Part shown: piece by piece, positions 23,090 through 30,907 of the stretch | How the letters are laid out: each line of letters begins with the position of its first letter | How positions within the stretch are numbered: the stretch's first letter is position 1 | From: Methanothrix sp. | GTDB lineage: Archaea > Halobacteriota > Methanosarcinia > Methanotrichales > Methanotrichaceae | Reading direction: 5' to 3' | Assembly: GCA_003162615.1 (NCBI GenBank) | Contig: PMNG01000174.1 | Coordinates: 1,458-36,547 of the forward strand | DNA length: 35,090 bases | Made by a program: the position numbers and the translations under genes | The notes under the pieces: model-generated | Told to the model about the DNA's origin: nothing | Seen by the model: only the letters and a program-made list of their open reading frames with translations | Database searches by the model: none

Positions 23090-23569
23090 CTATTCCTTCT
23101 TGCTTTTCCGGAAAGCCGAAGTCAGGTCTATGAGATAAGTTCCTTCCTTGACAGCCATTATCAGTTCCTCTCTTTCGAAGAGAGAGGGGAGGTTGAGTTC
23201 ATAGGTTCCTGGCGCGGTTATCCTTATGCTCTCCACCTTGCCTTCATCTTTGGCTTTGGGGTTCGCTTGATCTAGCAGGGATAACGGCTTTATCTCTTCT
23301 TTTTGGACCCGTTCATCGGGATTGGCTTGTTGTGCGATTGCTCGTCTTTTGGCTTCTCCTATTTTGCCATCGTTCACGATCAGCTCTGCTCTGGGAGGCA
23401 TCCTTACTCCCATGGCTCTGGTTATTGTAGTCTCCTGAGCCAATACATCCGCGTCTTCTGAGTCCTTCCTGGTGAATAGAAACTTCTTCCATCCACAGAC
23501 AGGGCAGCCTTTGAGGATGTCCTCTCCTTTGTGAAAGACGTTGTTGCACCTGGTACATATGTGCGGCAT
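23090..23569 (-). CDS. oapC: OapC-like zinc-ribbon protein
   Basis: A 159-residue protein. The N-terminal zinc ribbon has C5/C8 and C22/C25 (MPHICTRCNNVF, LKGCPVCGWKKF). A charged, probably disordered middle (about 45-110) leads to a beta-rich C-terminal domain, GTYELNLPSLFEREELIMAV, ending YLIDLTSAFRK. This layout and its position after a DUF2073 gene match the archaeal protein called origin-associated protein C. The ATG follows the oapB stop immediately, so the genes are coupled. The biochemical role is not settled. Confidence 0.85.
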   Translation of the reverse strand: MPHICTRCNNVFHKGEDILKGCPVCGWKKFLFTRKDSEDADVLAQETTITRAMGVRMPPRAELIVNDGKIGEAKRRAIAQQANPDERVQKEEIKPLSLLDQANPKAKDEGKVESIRITAPGTYELNLPSLFEREELIMAVKEGTYLIDLTSAFRKSKKE

Positions 23570-23932
23570 CTAATCCCCGACTGAGACCTTTGTGCTGATC
23601 TGGTACTGATCCTTCTCGATGGTCCGAAGCTGATTGGCAGGGCCTATGACCGTCATCCTTCCTTTAAGGCTCCTCCCGAAGATCTTGTCCAAGAACGAGC
23701 CTTCCTTCTTGGATGGATAGCTCTCAATCTCTATACCGGAGAACTCATCCACCCTTATCTCCGTCATAGTCATCTCTATCAGGCGCACTTCTTCATCCGG
23801 TGTAAGACCGCTCTCTAAAACTACTATTTTGCCTGTCTTAACTTTGTCAAGGATGAGCCTGATCTTCTCCATCGAGGTCATCTTAGCGAGTTTCTCTCCG
23901 GAGATGAGGTCCATCTGAACTTCCCGCATCAT
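23570..23932 (-). CDS. oapB: OapB-like protein (DUF2073)
   Basis: A 120-residue DUF2073 protein. Recognisable parts are QMDLISGEKLAKMTSMEKIR, VKTGKIVVLESGLTPDEEVR, FSGIEIESY and the C-terminal RMTVIGPANQLRTIEKD. It lies between the GTPase gene and oapC, the invariant archaeal order. Two adjacent ATGs (23932, 23929) follow GGGTGAT, which includes the GTPase stop, so translation is coupled. The name comes from genes beside a haloarchaeal replication origin; RNA binding is possible but not shown here. Confidence 0.87.
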   Translation of the reverse strand: MMREVQMDLISGEKLAKMTSMEKIRLILDKVKTGKIVVLESGLTPDEEVRLIEMTMTEIRVDEFSGIEIESYPSKKEGSFLDKIFGRSLKGRMTVIGPANQLRTIEKDQYQISTKVSVGD

Positions 23933-23933
23933 A

Positions 23934-24569
23934 TCACCCGAAATGGTTGGCTATGGCCTGGTAGAGTTCATCTATGTTCGTTCCTTCCAGAGCGGATACG
24001 GGCACCATAGAATGTTGAGGGAAAGCTGCTTTGATCCGCGCTGGGGATGCCTCGGGTAGGTCCATTTTGTTGGCCACGATGAGCAGGGGGAGCTTCCTGG
24101 CCTCCATGTTACCTATAACTGTTACGTTGACCTGGGTGTACGGATCCTCTGTGGAGTCCATTATCAGCAGCACTCCATCCAGGTCGTCCAACCATTTAAT
24201 CGCCTCGATAACCCCCTCAGTTGCCTCTTTGGCCCTCTTCTTAGCCTCAGCTTCATCTAGCCCGAAGGCCATGAACTCCTTGAAGTCGATTTTGGTAGCC
24301 ATTCCTGGAGTATCGACTATGTCCAGCTCTATGCTTGAGCCGTTGGCGTTGATCTGGACGCCCTCCTTTCTGACCGCTCTTCTAGTCTCGTGAGGAATAG
24401 GGGACACCGTACCAACTACCCCGCCGCTCCAGTCTTTGACTATTCTGTTTGCCAGGGTTGTCTTCCCCGAGTTTGGAGGTCCGTACAGACCTATCTTCGC
24501 CCTCTTCTTCCCGAAGATCCTGTTTATCCAGGCCCCCAGGCTTCCTCGAAAGCCGCTGAAAAAACCCAT
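23934..24569 (-). CDS. Era-like GTPase of the oapABC cluster
   Basis: A 211-residue TRAFAC-class GTPase. The P-loop GPPNSGKTTL is at residues 30-39, G3 is DIVDTPGMATK, and G4 is VANKMDL. The SALEG motif near the C terminus marks G5. An N-terminal basic segment (FRGSLGAWINRIFGKKRAK) may touch RNA or membrane. No KH domain follows, unlike bacterial Era. The gene leads the operon GTPase-oapB-oapC; the GTPase-DUF2073 link is strongly conserved in euryarchaea. It may be the oapA of that set. The cellular role is unproven. Confidence 0.9.
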   Translation of the reverse strand: MGFFSGFRGSLGAWINRIFGKKRAKIGLYGPPNSGKTTLANRIVKDWSGGVVGTVSPIPHETRRAVRKEGVQINANGSSIELDIVDTPGMATKIDFKEFMAFGLDEAEAKKRAKEATEGVIEAIKWLDDLDGVLLIMDSTEDPYTQVNVTVIGNMEARKLPLLIVANKMDLPEASPARIKAAFPQHSMVPVSALEGTNIDELYQAIANHFG

Positions 24570-24774
24570 TTACATCCTCGGTGTTGCTTAGGACCATATC
24601 AATACTAATAATTTTCCATACTTTTATTGAAACCTCGGAGCAGAGTATTTGAAGTCATCTGCTGATGATGTATATTAACTGTATGAGTTTAAACAATTTG
24701 TTGCATCCAAGGCGGATCTTTCGGAATAAAAGGAAATAAGGCAGGGAAGCTTGCCGAAAAGGCTAGCTTGAAAT

Positions 24775-25881
24775 CTACTGAGGGGAGCCTAATGTCTCCT
24801 GCGCGGGACAGGAACAGACAAACCCTTTGAACTCTCCCGAGTCTCTGACTGCCTTCCATATCTCCCCAAGTGAGCTTTCCATGACGCTGCCGTAGCCTCC
24901 ACGCAAATATGGACAGGCTCGGACATTGCCATCCACGCCCACGTGCAGCCAGCGACGCCCTGCCATACACCCCAGCATCTGACCCTCGAAATAGGTGCTG
25001 GCGAAGATCCTCGGTCCGCCTGGTGTAGAGTTAATCTTTCTGTAGAGGGTTAGGATCTTCTCTCGTTCTATCTGGGTCAGCTTCTCCTCCGGGCTTTGAG
25101 GCAAGCCCTCCCAGATGGAGAGCTCCTGAACTCCCATGTCGGTTGCTAACTTGTACAGCTCGGGTATTCTGTCCACCTGGCCCGATTTTATGTGCGTGGT
25201 CATAGTAACCATGAGCCCTGCTTTCAGGGCTACTTCGATGGCTTCGATTGCCTTGGAGTGGGCCCCTGGCAGGCCGCGCAATTGGTCGTGGTACTCTGAA
25301 TCCGCACTGTAGACCCCTATGAGTAGGTTGTAGAGGCCTGCATCCCTTAGCTGCTCAGCCTTCAGCATTGTCAGCTCCAGACCAGGAGTGAAGAGGTTGA
25401 CGACGGCTTTTTCCGGATCGACATGCCTGATCAACTCGAAGATGTCATCCCGCAACAACGGATCGCCCTCTGTGAAAGTTATTATGCAGGCCCCCATCTC
25501 AAGAGCCTGATCTATTACGCGAAAGATTTCCTCTTTGGACAGCTCCCCTTCGCCATCTTTTTTTACGAGGCAATGGTCGCAATTGCAGCCGCAGCTACGC
25601 GTCACTTCAATGGATACTGTTTGGGGTACCGGTCGACCCATAGCCATCTTTGCCTCGTTCAAAAGGAGTCTCTTGAACGGGCCGCTTGGAATAGGGGGCA
25701 ACCAGGTCGTTGCAACAATATCTTTCTCCCGGATTAGGGCCGGCTTCTCCTCATTCAGCCTTTGGTTTATACTCTTCAAGATCGGCTGGACCATCAGTGC
25801 CAGAGCGCCTCGGGCCTCCAGTGCCCGCCGCTCCAAATTGAAATCCACTGTCAAGGCGGCCGTCTTAAGTAGCTGGGTCAT
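24775..25881 (-). CDS. Radical SAM protein with SPASM-like C terminus
   Basis: A 368-residue radical SAM enzyme. The cluster motif CGCNCDHC gives C97-x3-C101-x2-C104 and is followed by the GDPLLRDD strand typical of the family. The C-terminal part has CMAGRRWLHVGVDGNVRACP and then CSC, the Cys pattern of a SPASM domain carrying auxiliary iron-sulfur clusters. The N-terminal 80 residues are helical and less conserved. The start is taken at ATG 25881; an in-frame ATG at 25944 would overlap the argG promoter. Substrate unknown; relatives modify peptides or tetrapyrroles. It diverges from argG. Confidence 0.85.
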   Translation of the reverse strand: MTQLLKTAALTVDFNLERRALEARGALALMVQPILKSINQRLNEEKPALIREKDIVATTWLPPIPSGPFKRLLLNEAKMAMGRPVPQTVSIEVTRSCGCNCDHCLVKKDGEGELSKEEIFRVIDQALEMGACIITFTEGDPLLRDDIFELIRHVDPEKAVVNLFTPGLELTMLKAEQLRDAGLYNLLIGVYSADSEYHDQLRGLPGAHSKAIEAIEVALKAGLMVTMTTHIKSGQVDRIPELYKLATDMGVQELSIWEGLPQSPEEKLTQIEREKILTLYRKINSTPGGPRIFASTYFEGQMLGCMAGRRWLHVGVDGNVRACPYLRGGYGSVMESSLGEIWKAVRDSGEFKGFVCSCPAQETLGSPQ

Positions 25882-25981
25882 TAAACCCCCATTTTTCGGG
25901 GCGGTTATAGAGTTATCGGCCAGAACCGCAAGAACAGATAACATTAAGACAAGATGGTCCTTCTACGAAGGCGGTGATAGA

Positions 25982-27157
25982 GTGACTGAAGTCGTGCTGG
26001 CCTATTCGGGAGGCCTGGATACCTCTGTATGCATACCGCTCTTGAAGGAGCGCTACGGCTTTGACAGAGTCGTAACCGTCCTGGTCGACGTTGGCCAACC
26101 CATTGAGGATATAGAGCGGGGGAATAAGCGTGCCAAGCAGCTTGCAGATGAACATTACGTCATTGATGCCAAGAAAGAATTCGTGGAAAAGTACTTGTTC
26201 CCGCTCATAAAGGCCAACGGCTCTTACGAGGGGTACGTCCTGGGAACGGCCATAGCTAGGCCTCTGATCGCCAAGAAGGCAGTGGAGATCGCCGAACAAA
26301 AGGACATAAAGAACCTTGCTCACGGCTGCACAGGTCGGGGTAACGACCAGCTAAGGTTCGAGGCGGTCTTTAGGTGCACCCCATGCCGGGTGATTGCTCC
26401 CATGAGGGAGTTGGATCTTGCAAGGGAGTGGGAGATAGAGTACGCGAGAGAGCACGGGATCGACGTTCCTGTCTCCAAAGAGAGGCCTTGGTCTATCGAT
26501 GAAAACCTGTGGTCCAGGTCCATAGAGGGCGGAAAGCTGGAGGACCCCTATTTTGAGCCTCCTGAGGAGATCTATGCCTGGACCAAGAGGCCGGATGCGA
26601 GCAAGCCACCTGTGGTTATAGAGATAGGATTCGAGCAGGGCGTTCCAGAAACCCTCGATGGCGCGCAGATGGATGGCGTCGAGCTGATCCGCGAGTTGAA
26701 CAGGGTTGCGGGCGAACAGGGCGTAGGCAGGACGGACATGGTGGAGGACAGGGTCCTAGGGCTCAAGGCGAGGGAGAACTATGAGCACCCCGCGGCAACA
26801 GTCCTTCTTGCCGCTCACAAGGATCTGGAGCATCTTGTCCTATCCCGAGCTGAGCTGCGGTTCAAGACAGCAGTTGACGATGCCTGGTCAGAGATGGCCT
26901 ACATGGGCCTAGTGGACGACCCGCTGTACTCCGACTTGAACGCCTTCATCGACCAGAGCCAGCAGAGGATGAACGGCTCAGTCAGGATGAAGCTATTCTG
27001 CGGCAGCGCCATTCCCGTTGGCAGACGGTCTCCGGACGCACTATACTCCCAGGAGATGGTCTCCTTTGACTCACAAACGCTGAGCCAGCGCGATGCAGAG
27101 GGCTTTGCCAAGTACCACGGGTTCCAGGCCCGGCTCCTAAAACGAAAATGCAGTTGA
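25982..27157 (+). CDS. argG: Argininosuccinate synthase
   Basis: A 391-residue enzyme joining citrulline and aspartate with ATP in arginine synthesis. The PP-loop is VLAYSGGLDTSV (residues 5-16). Other landmarks are AHGCTGRGNDQLRFE, the central RPWSIDENLWSRSIEGG, and EMAYMGLVDDPLYSDLNAFI. The GTG start at 25982 gives MTEVVLAYSGG and has GGTGAT 4 bases upstream. The same frame is open for a further 150 codons upstream, but that part lies across the divergent promoter and the radical SAM gene and is not protein-like. Confidence 0.97.
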   Translation: MTEVVLAYSGGLDTSVCIPLLKERYGFDRVVTVLVDVGQPIEDIERGNKRAKQLADEHYVIDAKKEFVEKYLFPLIKANGSYEGYVLGTAIARPLIAKKAVEIAEQKDIKNLAHGCTGRGNDQLRFEAVFRCTPCRVIAPMRELDLAREWEIEYAREHGIDVPVSKERPWSIDENLWSRSIEGGKLEDPYFEPPEEIYAWTKRPDASKPPVVIEIGFEQGVPETLDGAQMDGVELIRELNRVAGEQGVGRTDMVEDRVLGLKARENYEHPAATVLLAAHKDLEHLVLSRAELRFKTAVDDAWSEMAYMGLVDDPLYSDLNAFIDQSQQRMNGSVRMKLFCGSAIPVGRRSPDALYSQEMVSFDSQTLSQRDAEGFAKYHGFQARLLKRKCS

Positions 27158-27199
27158 AAGGGCAGGATTTATTTGACATCACGCCCTTAATAATTTAAT

Positions 27200-27577
27200 A
27201 TGGCCAGGCTCGTAATATCCGAGGACGCCAGGTCGGAAGACCTGGCTCCACTAGCTCTGGCGGTCAACGAGATCGTCAGGCTGCCCATTACACTTCGAAG
27301 TGCGGATTATCCAGGAGTTAGAGTAGAGAAGGGCAAAGTACTTGACGCCAGCTACAGCGGCCCGATTTTGGAGGAGGTGCTGCAGACCGGAAGGTCGGTG
27401 CATACCATTCCGGAAAGAGGAGCCTACAAGGGAGTTCCAGTTTCAGTCGCTCCAATTGTCGTAGAAGGTAAGACCGTTGCAGCCATTGGAGTGGTGGATG
27501 TCGTGGGGACTATCGACCTACCAAAGGTCTTTGGCGCTTATGCGAACATAGTTCGACAGGTCTCAGAGAATAAATGA
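27200..27577 (+). CDS. DUF2111 protein, methanogen family
   Basis: A 125-residue soluble protein of the DUF2111 family, known almost only from methanogens. Typical are EDLAPLALAVNEIVRLPITL, LRSADYPGVRVEKGKV and a Gly/Val-rich GKTVAAIGVVDVVGTIDLPK that suggests a PAS-like sensing fold. The ATG follows an A/T-rich block closely, with TATA-like ATTTATTTG about 30 bases upstream and no ribosome site, so it is probably leaderless. The stop overlaps the rimI start as ATGA. Function not known. Confidence 0.88.
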   Translation: MARLVISEDARSEDLAPLALAVNEIVRLPITLRSADYPGVRVEKGKVLDASYSGPILEEVLQTGRSVHTIPERGAYKGVPVSVAPIVVEGKTVAAIGVVDVVGTIDLPKVFGAYANIVRQVSENK

Positions 27578-28032
27578 AGATCAGGAGAGCCGAGCCAAAG
27601 GATCTTTCCTCCATCGTGGAGATCGAAGGGCTTTGCTTTCCGAAGGAAACTGCTTTCCCTGCAGGGATGTTCGTCTACTTGATCACGTACTCTGTTTCCT
27701 TGGTCGCCTGTGAGCCTGAGGACAGAGTCCTAGGATTCATAATTGGATACACCTCAGGTCGTGGCGGGGCAGTCTACACTCTGGACGTTCATCCGGCCCA
27801 CAGGAAGAAGGGTGTTGGCAGCAAGCTCGTCCGCGCCATGGAGGAGGAGCTGCAGGCCCAGGGAGCCAGAGCCATCCGGCTGGAGGCCGCTCTAGAGAAT
27901 CCCGAGGCGAGGGAGCTTTACCGTAAGGCGGGCTACCGCGAGCGGGAGCTGGTCAGGAACTACTACGGTAGGGGGAAGGATGCAGTGAGGATGTGGAAAG
28001 CGCTGGACGCGAATGGGACTGATATAAATTAA
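27574..28032 (+). CDS. rimI: RimI-type GNAT N-acetyltransferase
   Basis: A 152-residue GNAT fold enzyme that moves acetyl from acetyl-CoA to a protein N terminus. The acetyl-CoA motif is VYTLDVHPAHRKKGVGSKLV, followed by the alpha-beta block AIRLEAALENPEAREL and YRKAGYRERELVRNYYG, as in RimI and archaeal Ard1-like N-acetyltransferases. It starts inside the DUF2111 stop (ATGA). Whether it acts on ribosomal proteins or more broadly cannot be told. Confidence 0.9.
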   Translation: MKIRRAEPKDLSSIVEIEGLCFPKETAFPAGMFVYLITYSVSLVACEPEDRVLGFIIGYTSGRGGAVYTLDVHPAHRKKGVGSKLVRAMEEELQAQGARAIRLEAALENPEARELYRKAGYRERELVRNYYGRGKDAVRMWKALDANGTDIN

Positions 28033-28059
28033 CCGCAAGGTTTATCTAACTTTAGGTTA
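28031..28059. promoter_or_regulatory. Two inverted repeats before the winged-helix gene
   Basis: AACC-GCAA-GGTT (28031-28042) is a perfect inverted repeat with a 4-base centre. TAAC-TTTAG-GTTA (28047-28059) is a second one. They lie 25-50 bases upstream of a gene for a DNA-binding protein that overlaps cdc48, so an autoregulatory operator is a reasonable guess. The first could also be a weak hairpin after rimI. Confidence 0.3.
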
Positions 28060-28081
28060 CTATCTTGGAGTTTATTAAGTG

Positions 28082-28702
28082 ATGATCTTGGACCCTGTCG
28101 AGCTTCTGGATATATTGGGAAACGAGAACCGGAGACGAATTCTTCAGCTACTCTCTTTCCGGCCCTTCTACTTCAACGAGATGGCAAAACGCCTGGATGT
28201 TGGGCCGAAAGCGGTTATAGACCACCTGGAGATGCTGGAGCGAGCTGGCCTGATCGAATGCTACCACGACCAGAGCCGAAGGAAGTACTTCAGGATTGCC
28301 AGGAAGACTGTGGTGGAGATTGCCGTATCCCCCCACTCCTACGGCGTCAGGGCCTACCGATCGGAGAGTACATCTGGCATGGACTCCTCGGAGCCCAAAG
28401 ATCTTCGGGTGCTGCAGGAAGAGCTGGGCCGGATTGAGGACCAACGCTGCAACCTGAGAAAGCAGCTCGAGGAGATCGAGGCCAGGGATATGGAGATAAA
28501 GCGCCATGCTGCCGCTGAAATCCAGATCTACGCCCATGACAATCTGGAAGCGGAGATATTGGTTGCCCTCCTATCTGGAGGATCAAGCACTGAATATTTG
28601 GCCGAAAGGTTGGAGGTCCCTGCGGTCTTGGTGGAGGAGAGCCTGAAAGGAATGTTGTCTCGTGGCGCTGTTAAGCTCACCGGTGGGGTATGGAGCATTT
28701 GA
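28082..28702 (+). CDS. ArsR-like transcription regulator with two winged helices
   Basis: A 206-residue regulator. Residues 1-80 form an ArsR-type winged helix: LLDILGNENRRRILQLLSFR, the recognition region LDVGPKAVIDHLEMLERAGL, and a wing (CYHDQSRRKYFRIA). The middle (about 105-145) is a charged coiled coil likely used for dimerisation. The C-terminal 50 residues look like a second small winged helix (SSTEYLAERLEVPAVLVEES). The ATG at 28082 is preferred to the GTG at 28079. It overlaps cdc48 by 13 bases, so the two are co-translated. Phr, the Pyrococcus heat-shock repressor, is an ArsR-like regulator of an AAA ATPase gene, so a similar role is plausible (inference). Confidence 0.85.
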   Translation: MILDPVELLDILGNENRRRILQLLSFRPFYFNEMAKRLDVGPKAVIDHLEMLERAGLIECYHDQSRRKYFRIARKTVVEIAVSPHSYGVRAYRSESTSGMDSSEPKDLRVLQEELGRIEDQRCNLRKQLEEIEARDMEIKRHAAAEIQIYAHDNLEAEILVALLSGGSSTEYLAERLEVPAVLVEESLKGMLSRGAVKLTGGVWSI

Positions 28703-30903
28703 CAACAACTCGAGGTAAGTCTCCGGTGGATGCGATTGAGCCTGCCCGGCTTAAGGTGGCAGAAGCCTATCATAGAGATGCGGGAAAGGGAATAGCCAGG
28801 CTAGGCCTAGATGCATTGAACCGTCTAGGGGCAGAAAACGGCGACGTTTTGGAGATAACAGGCAAAGAGAGAATATGCACCGTTGCCTGGCCTGGAAATC
28901 CTGAGGACTCGCCTGACATAATAAGAATAGATGGAAACACCAGGGCCAACCTGGGAGTAGGAATAGATGCCTGGGTACAGGTGACCAAGATTGAGGCCAG
29001 GCCCGCCAGGAAGATAGTCCTGGCCCCCACCCGCCAGATAAGGCTCATTGGCGGCCCTCAGTACCTGCTCCGTATGCTGGAAGGCCGGCCAGTGGTCAAG
29101 GGCGAACAGATCCGGGTGGAGATGATAAACAACTCCCTGTCTCTGGTTGTGGTAAGCACCGTGCCCTCTGGTCCGGTTATAATAACCAACGACACCATCA
29201 TAAGCATAACAAGGGAGACTCTGGATGAGCTGTCACTGCATGTGCGGGAGATCTCCTATGAGGACATCGGCGGTCTCTCTCGAGAGATTCGGGATATCAG
29301 AGAGATGATCGAGGTGCCCTTGCGGCACCCGGAGCTTTTCGCAAAGCTAGGCATAAATCCGCCGAGGGGAGTCCTGCTTCACGGCCCTCCCGGCACTGGC
29401 AAGACATTGATCGCGAGAGCAGTGGCCAGCGAGACCGATGCCAACTTCATCTCCATATCCGGCCCGGAGGTAGTATCCAAGTTCTATGGAGAGTCAGAGG
29501 AGCGGCTCCGCCAAATCTTTGAGGAGGCCCAGAAGGCTGCACCGTCCATAGTTTTCATCGACGAGATCGACTCCATAGCACCCAAGCGCGAGGAGGTCTC
29601 AGGCGACATGGAAAGAAGGGTTGTAGCTCAGCTTCTGGCCCTGATGGACGGTCTGTCATCAAGGGGAGAGCTGATCGTCATTGCCGCTACCAACAGGCCC
29701 AATGCGCTGGACCCGGCAATAAGAAGAGGCGGGCGTTTCGACCGAGAGATCGAGATAGGAATACCCGACAAGAACGGACGGCTAGAGATTCTATACGTCC
29801 ACACCAGAGGGATGCCCCTGGACGACAACCTGGACCTCAAAGAGATCGCCGAGATCACCCACGGCTTCGTTGGGGCCGACCTCTCATCCCTGTGCAAAGA
29901 GGCGGCAATGCGAACGCTGAAGAGGGCGCTGCCCGACCTGGACGTCAAGGAGGATATACCTGCGGAGGTCTTGGAGAACCTGCGAGTTACAAAGGACGAC
30001 TTCTACGCGGCACTGAAGAAGATCGAGCCCAGCGCTCTGCGAGAGGTCTTTGTAGAGATCAGCGAGGTGCACTGGCGAGACGTGGGCGGCCTCGATGACG
30101 CCCAGCAGGCCCTTACCGAATCTGTGGAGTGGCCCATCAAGTACCCAGAGGCGTTCGAGTCCACAGGGATAAGACCACCCAGAGGGATTCTTCTGTATGG
30201 GCCACCTGGAACTGGCAAGACTCTGCTTGTTCGGGCCCTGGCAACGGAGAGCGAGATGAACTTCATAAGCATAAAGGGGCCAGAGCTTCTGTCCAAGTGG
30301 GTTGGCGAGTCGGAGCGAGCGGTCCGGGAGATCTTCAGGAAGGCCAGGCAGGCCTCACCATCCCTGATATTCTTCGACGAGCTGGACTCTGTAGTTCCTG
30401 CTCGCGGCAGCGGCACAGAGACGCACGTGACAGAGAGGGTAGTCAGTCAGTTCCTGACCGAACTTGACGGCCTCGTGGAGCTGAAGGACGTTGTCGTCCT
30501 GGCGGCTACAAACAGGCCCGACCTGGTGGACAGATCCCTGCTTCGGCCTGGACGGTTCGATCGACTAATTTATATTCCCCTGCCGGACATAGTTTCCCGG
30601 AAGGAGATACTCAAGATTCACCTCTCCAAGATGCCCATTTCAGAGAATGTAACCGTTGAATGGCTTGCCGAGATCACCGAGAATTACAGCGGGGCTGATA
30701 TAGAGAACCTGTGTAGAGAGGCAGGAATGCTGGCCCTGAGAGAGCACATAAAACCGGGCATGAGCAAAGAAGAGCTCATACTGGATGATATTACGATTAA
30801 CAAAGACCATTTCGAGAAAGCTTTAGAGCGGATTAAGCCGCACCTTTCCAGAGAGATGCTGGAAGAGTATACCCAGATGATAAGGGATTTCGAGGTGTTA
30901 TAG
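28690..30903 (+). CDS. CDC48/VAT-type AAA ATPase
   Basis: A 737-residue double-ring unfoldase, the archaeal p97. The N domain (about 20-190) has the double-psi barrel ARLGLDALNRLGAENGDVLE and a second beta part. D1 has Walker A GPPGTGKT (about 232-239), Walker B IVFIDEIDS and the SRH NRPNALDPAIRRGGRFD. D2 has GPPGTGKT (about 504-511), LIFFDELDS and RPDLVDRSLLRPGRFD. It extracts and unfolds substrates for the proteasome or works with LonB next door. The start ATG lies inside the regulator gene; the ribosome site is within its last codons. The C terminus lacks a clear HbYX motif (ends DFEVL). Confidence 0.96.
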   Translation: MEHLTTTRGKSPVDAIEPARLKVAEAYHRDAGKGIARLGLDALNRLGAENGDVLEITGKERICTVAWPGNPEDSPDIIRIDGNTRANLGVGIDAWVQVTKIEARPARKIVLAPTRQIRLIGGPQYLLRMLEGRPVVKGEQIRVEMINNSLSLVVVSTVPSGPVIITNDTIISITRETLDELSLHVREISYEDIGGLSREIRDIREMIEVPLRHPELFAKLGINPPRGVLLHGPPGTGKTLIARAVASETDANFISISGPEVVSKFYGESEERLRQIFEEAQKAAPSIVFIDEIDSIAPKREEVSGDMERRVVAQLLALMDGLSSRGELIVIAATNRPNALDPAIRRGGRFDREIEIGIPDKNGRLEILYVHTRGMPLDDNLDLKEIAEITHGFVGADLSSLCKEAAMRTLKRALPDLDVKEDIPAEVLENLRVTKDDFYAALKKIEPSALREVFVEISEVHWRDVGGLDDAQQALTESVEWPIKYPEAFESTGIRPPRGILLYGPPGTGKTLLVRALATESEMNFISIKGPELLSKWVGESERAVREIFRKARQASPSLIFFDELDSVVPARGSGTETHVTERVVSQFLTELDGLVELKDVVVLAATNRPDLVDRSLLRPGRFDRLIYIPLPDIVSRKEILKIHLSKMPISENVTVEWLAEITENYSGADIENLCREAGMLALREHIKPGMSKEELILDDITINKDHFEKALERIKPHLSREMLEEYTQMIRDFEVL

Positions 30904-30907
30904 GGCT

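Noticed and set aside
24570..24774. Replication origin next to the oap genes
   Set aside because: AT-rich, but no origin-recognition-box-like repeats and no cdc6 nearby.
25535..25981. Open extension of argG giving a 540-residue product
   Set aside because: The extra 149 codons cover the radical SAM gene on the other strand, are Ser/Arg-rich and unlike any synthase. GTG 25982 has a good ribosome site and the right family N terminus.
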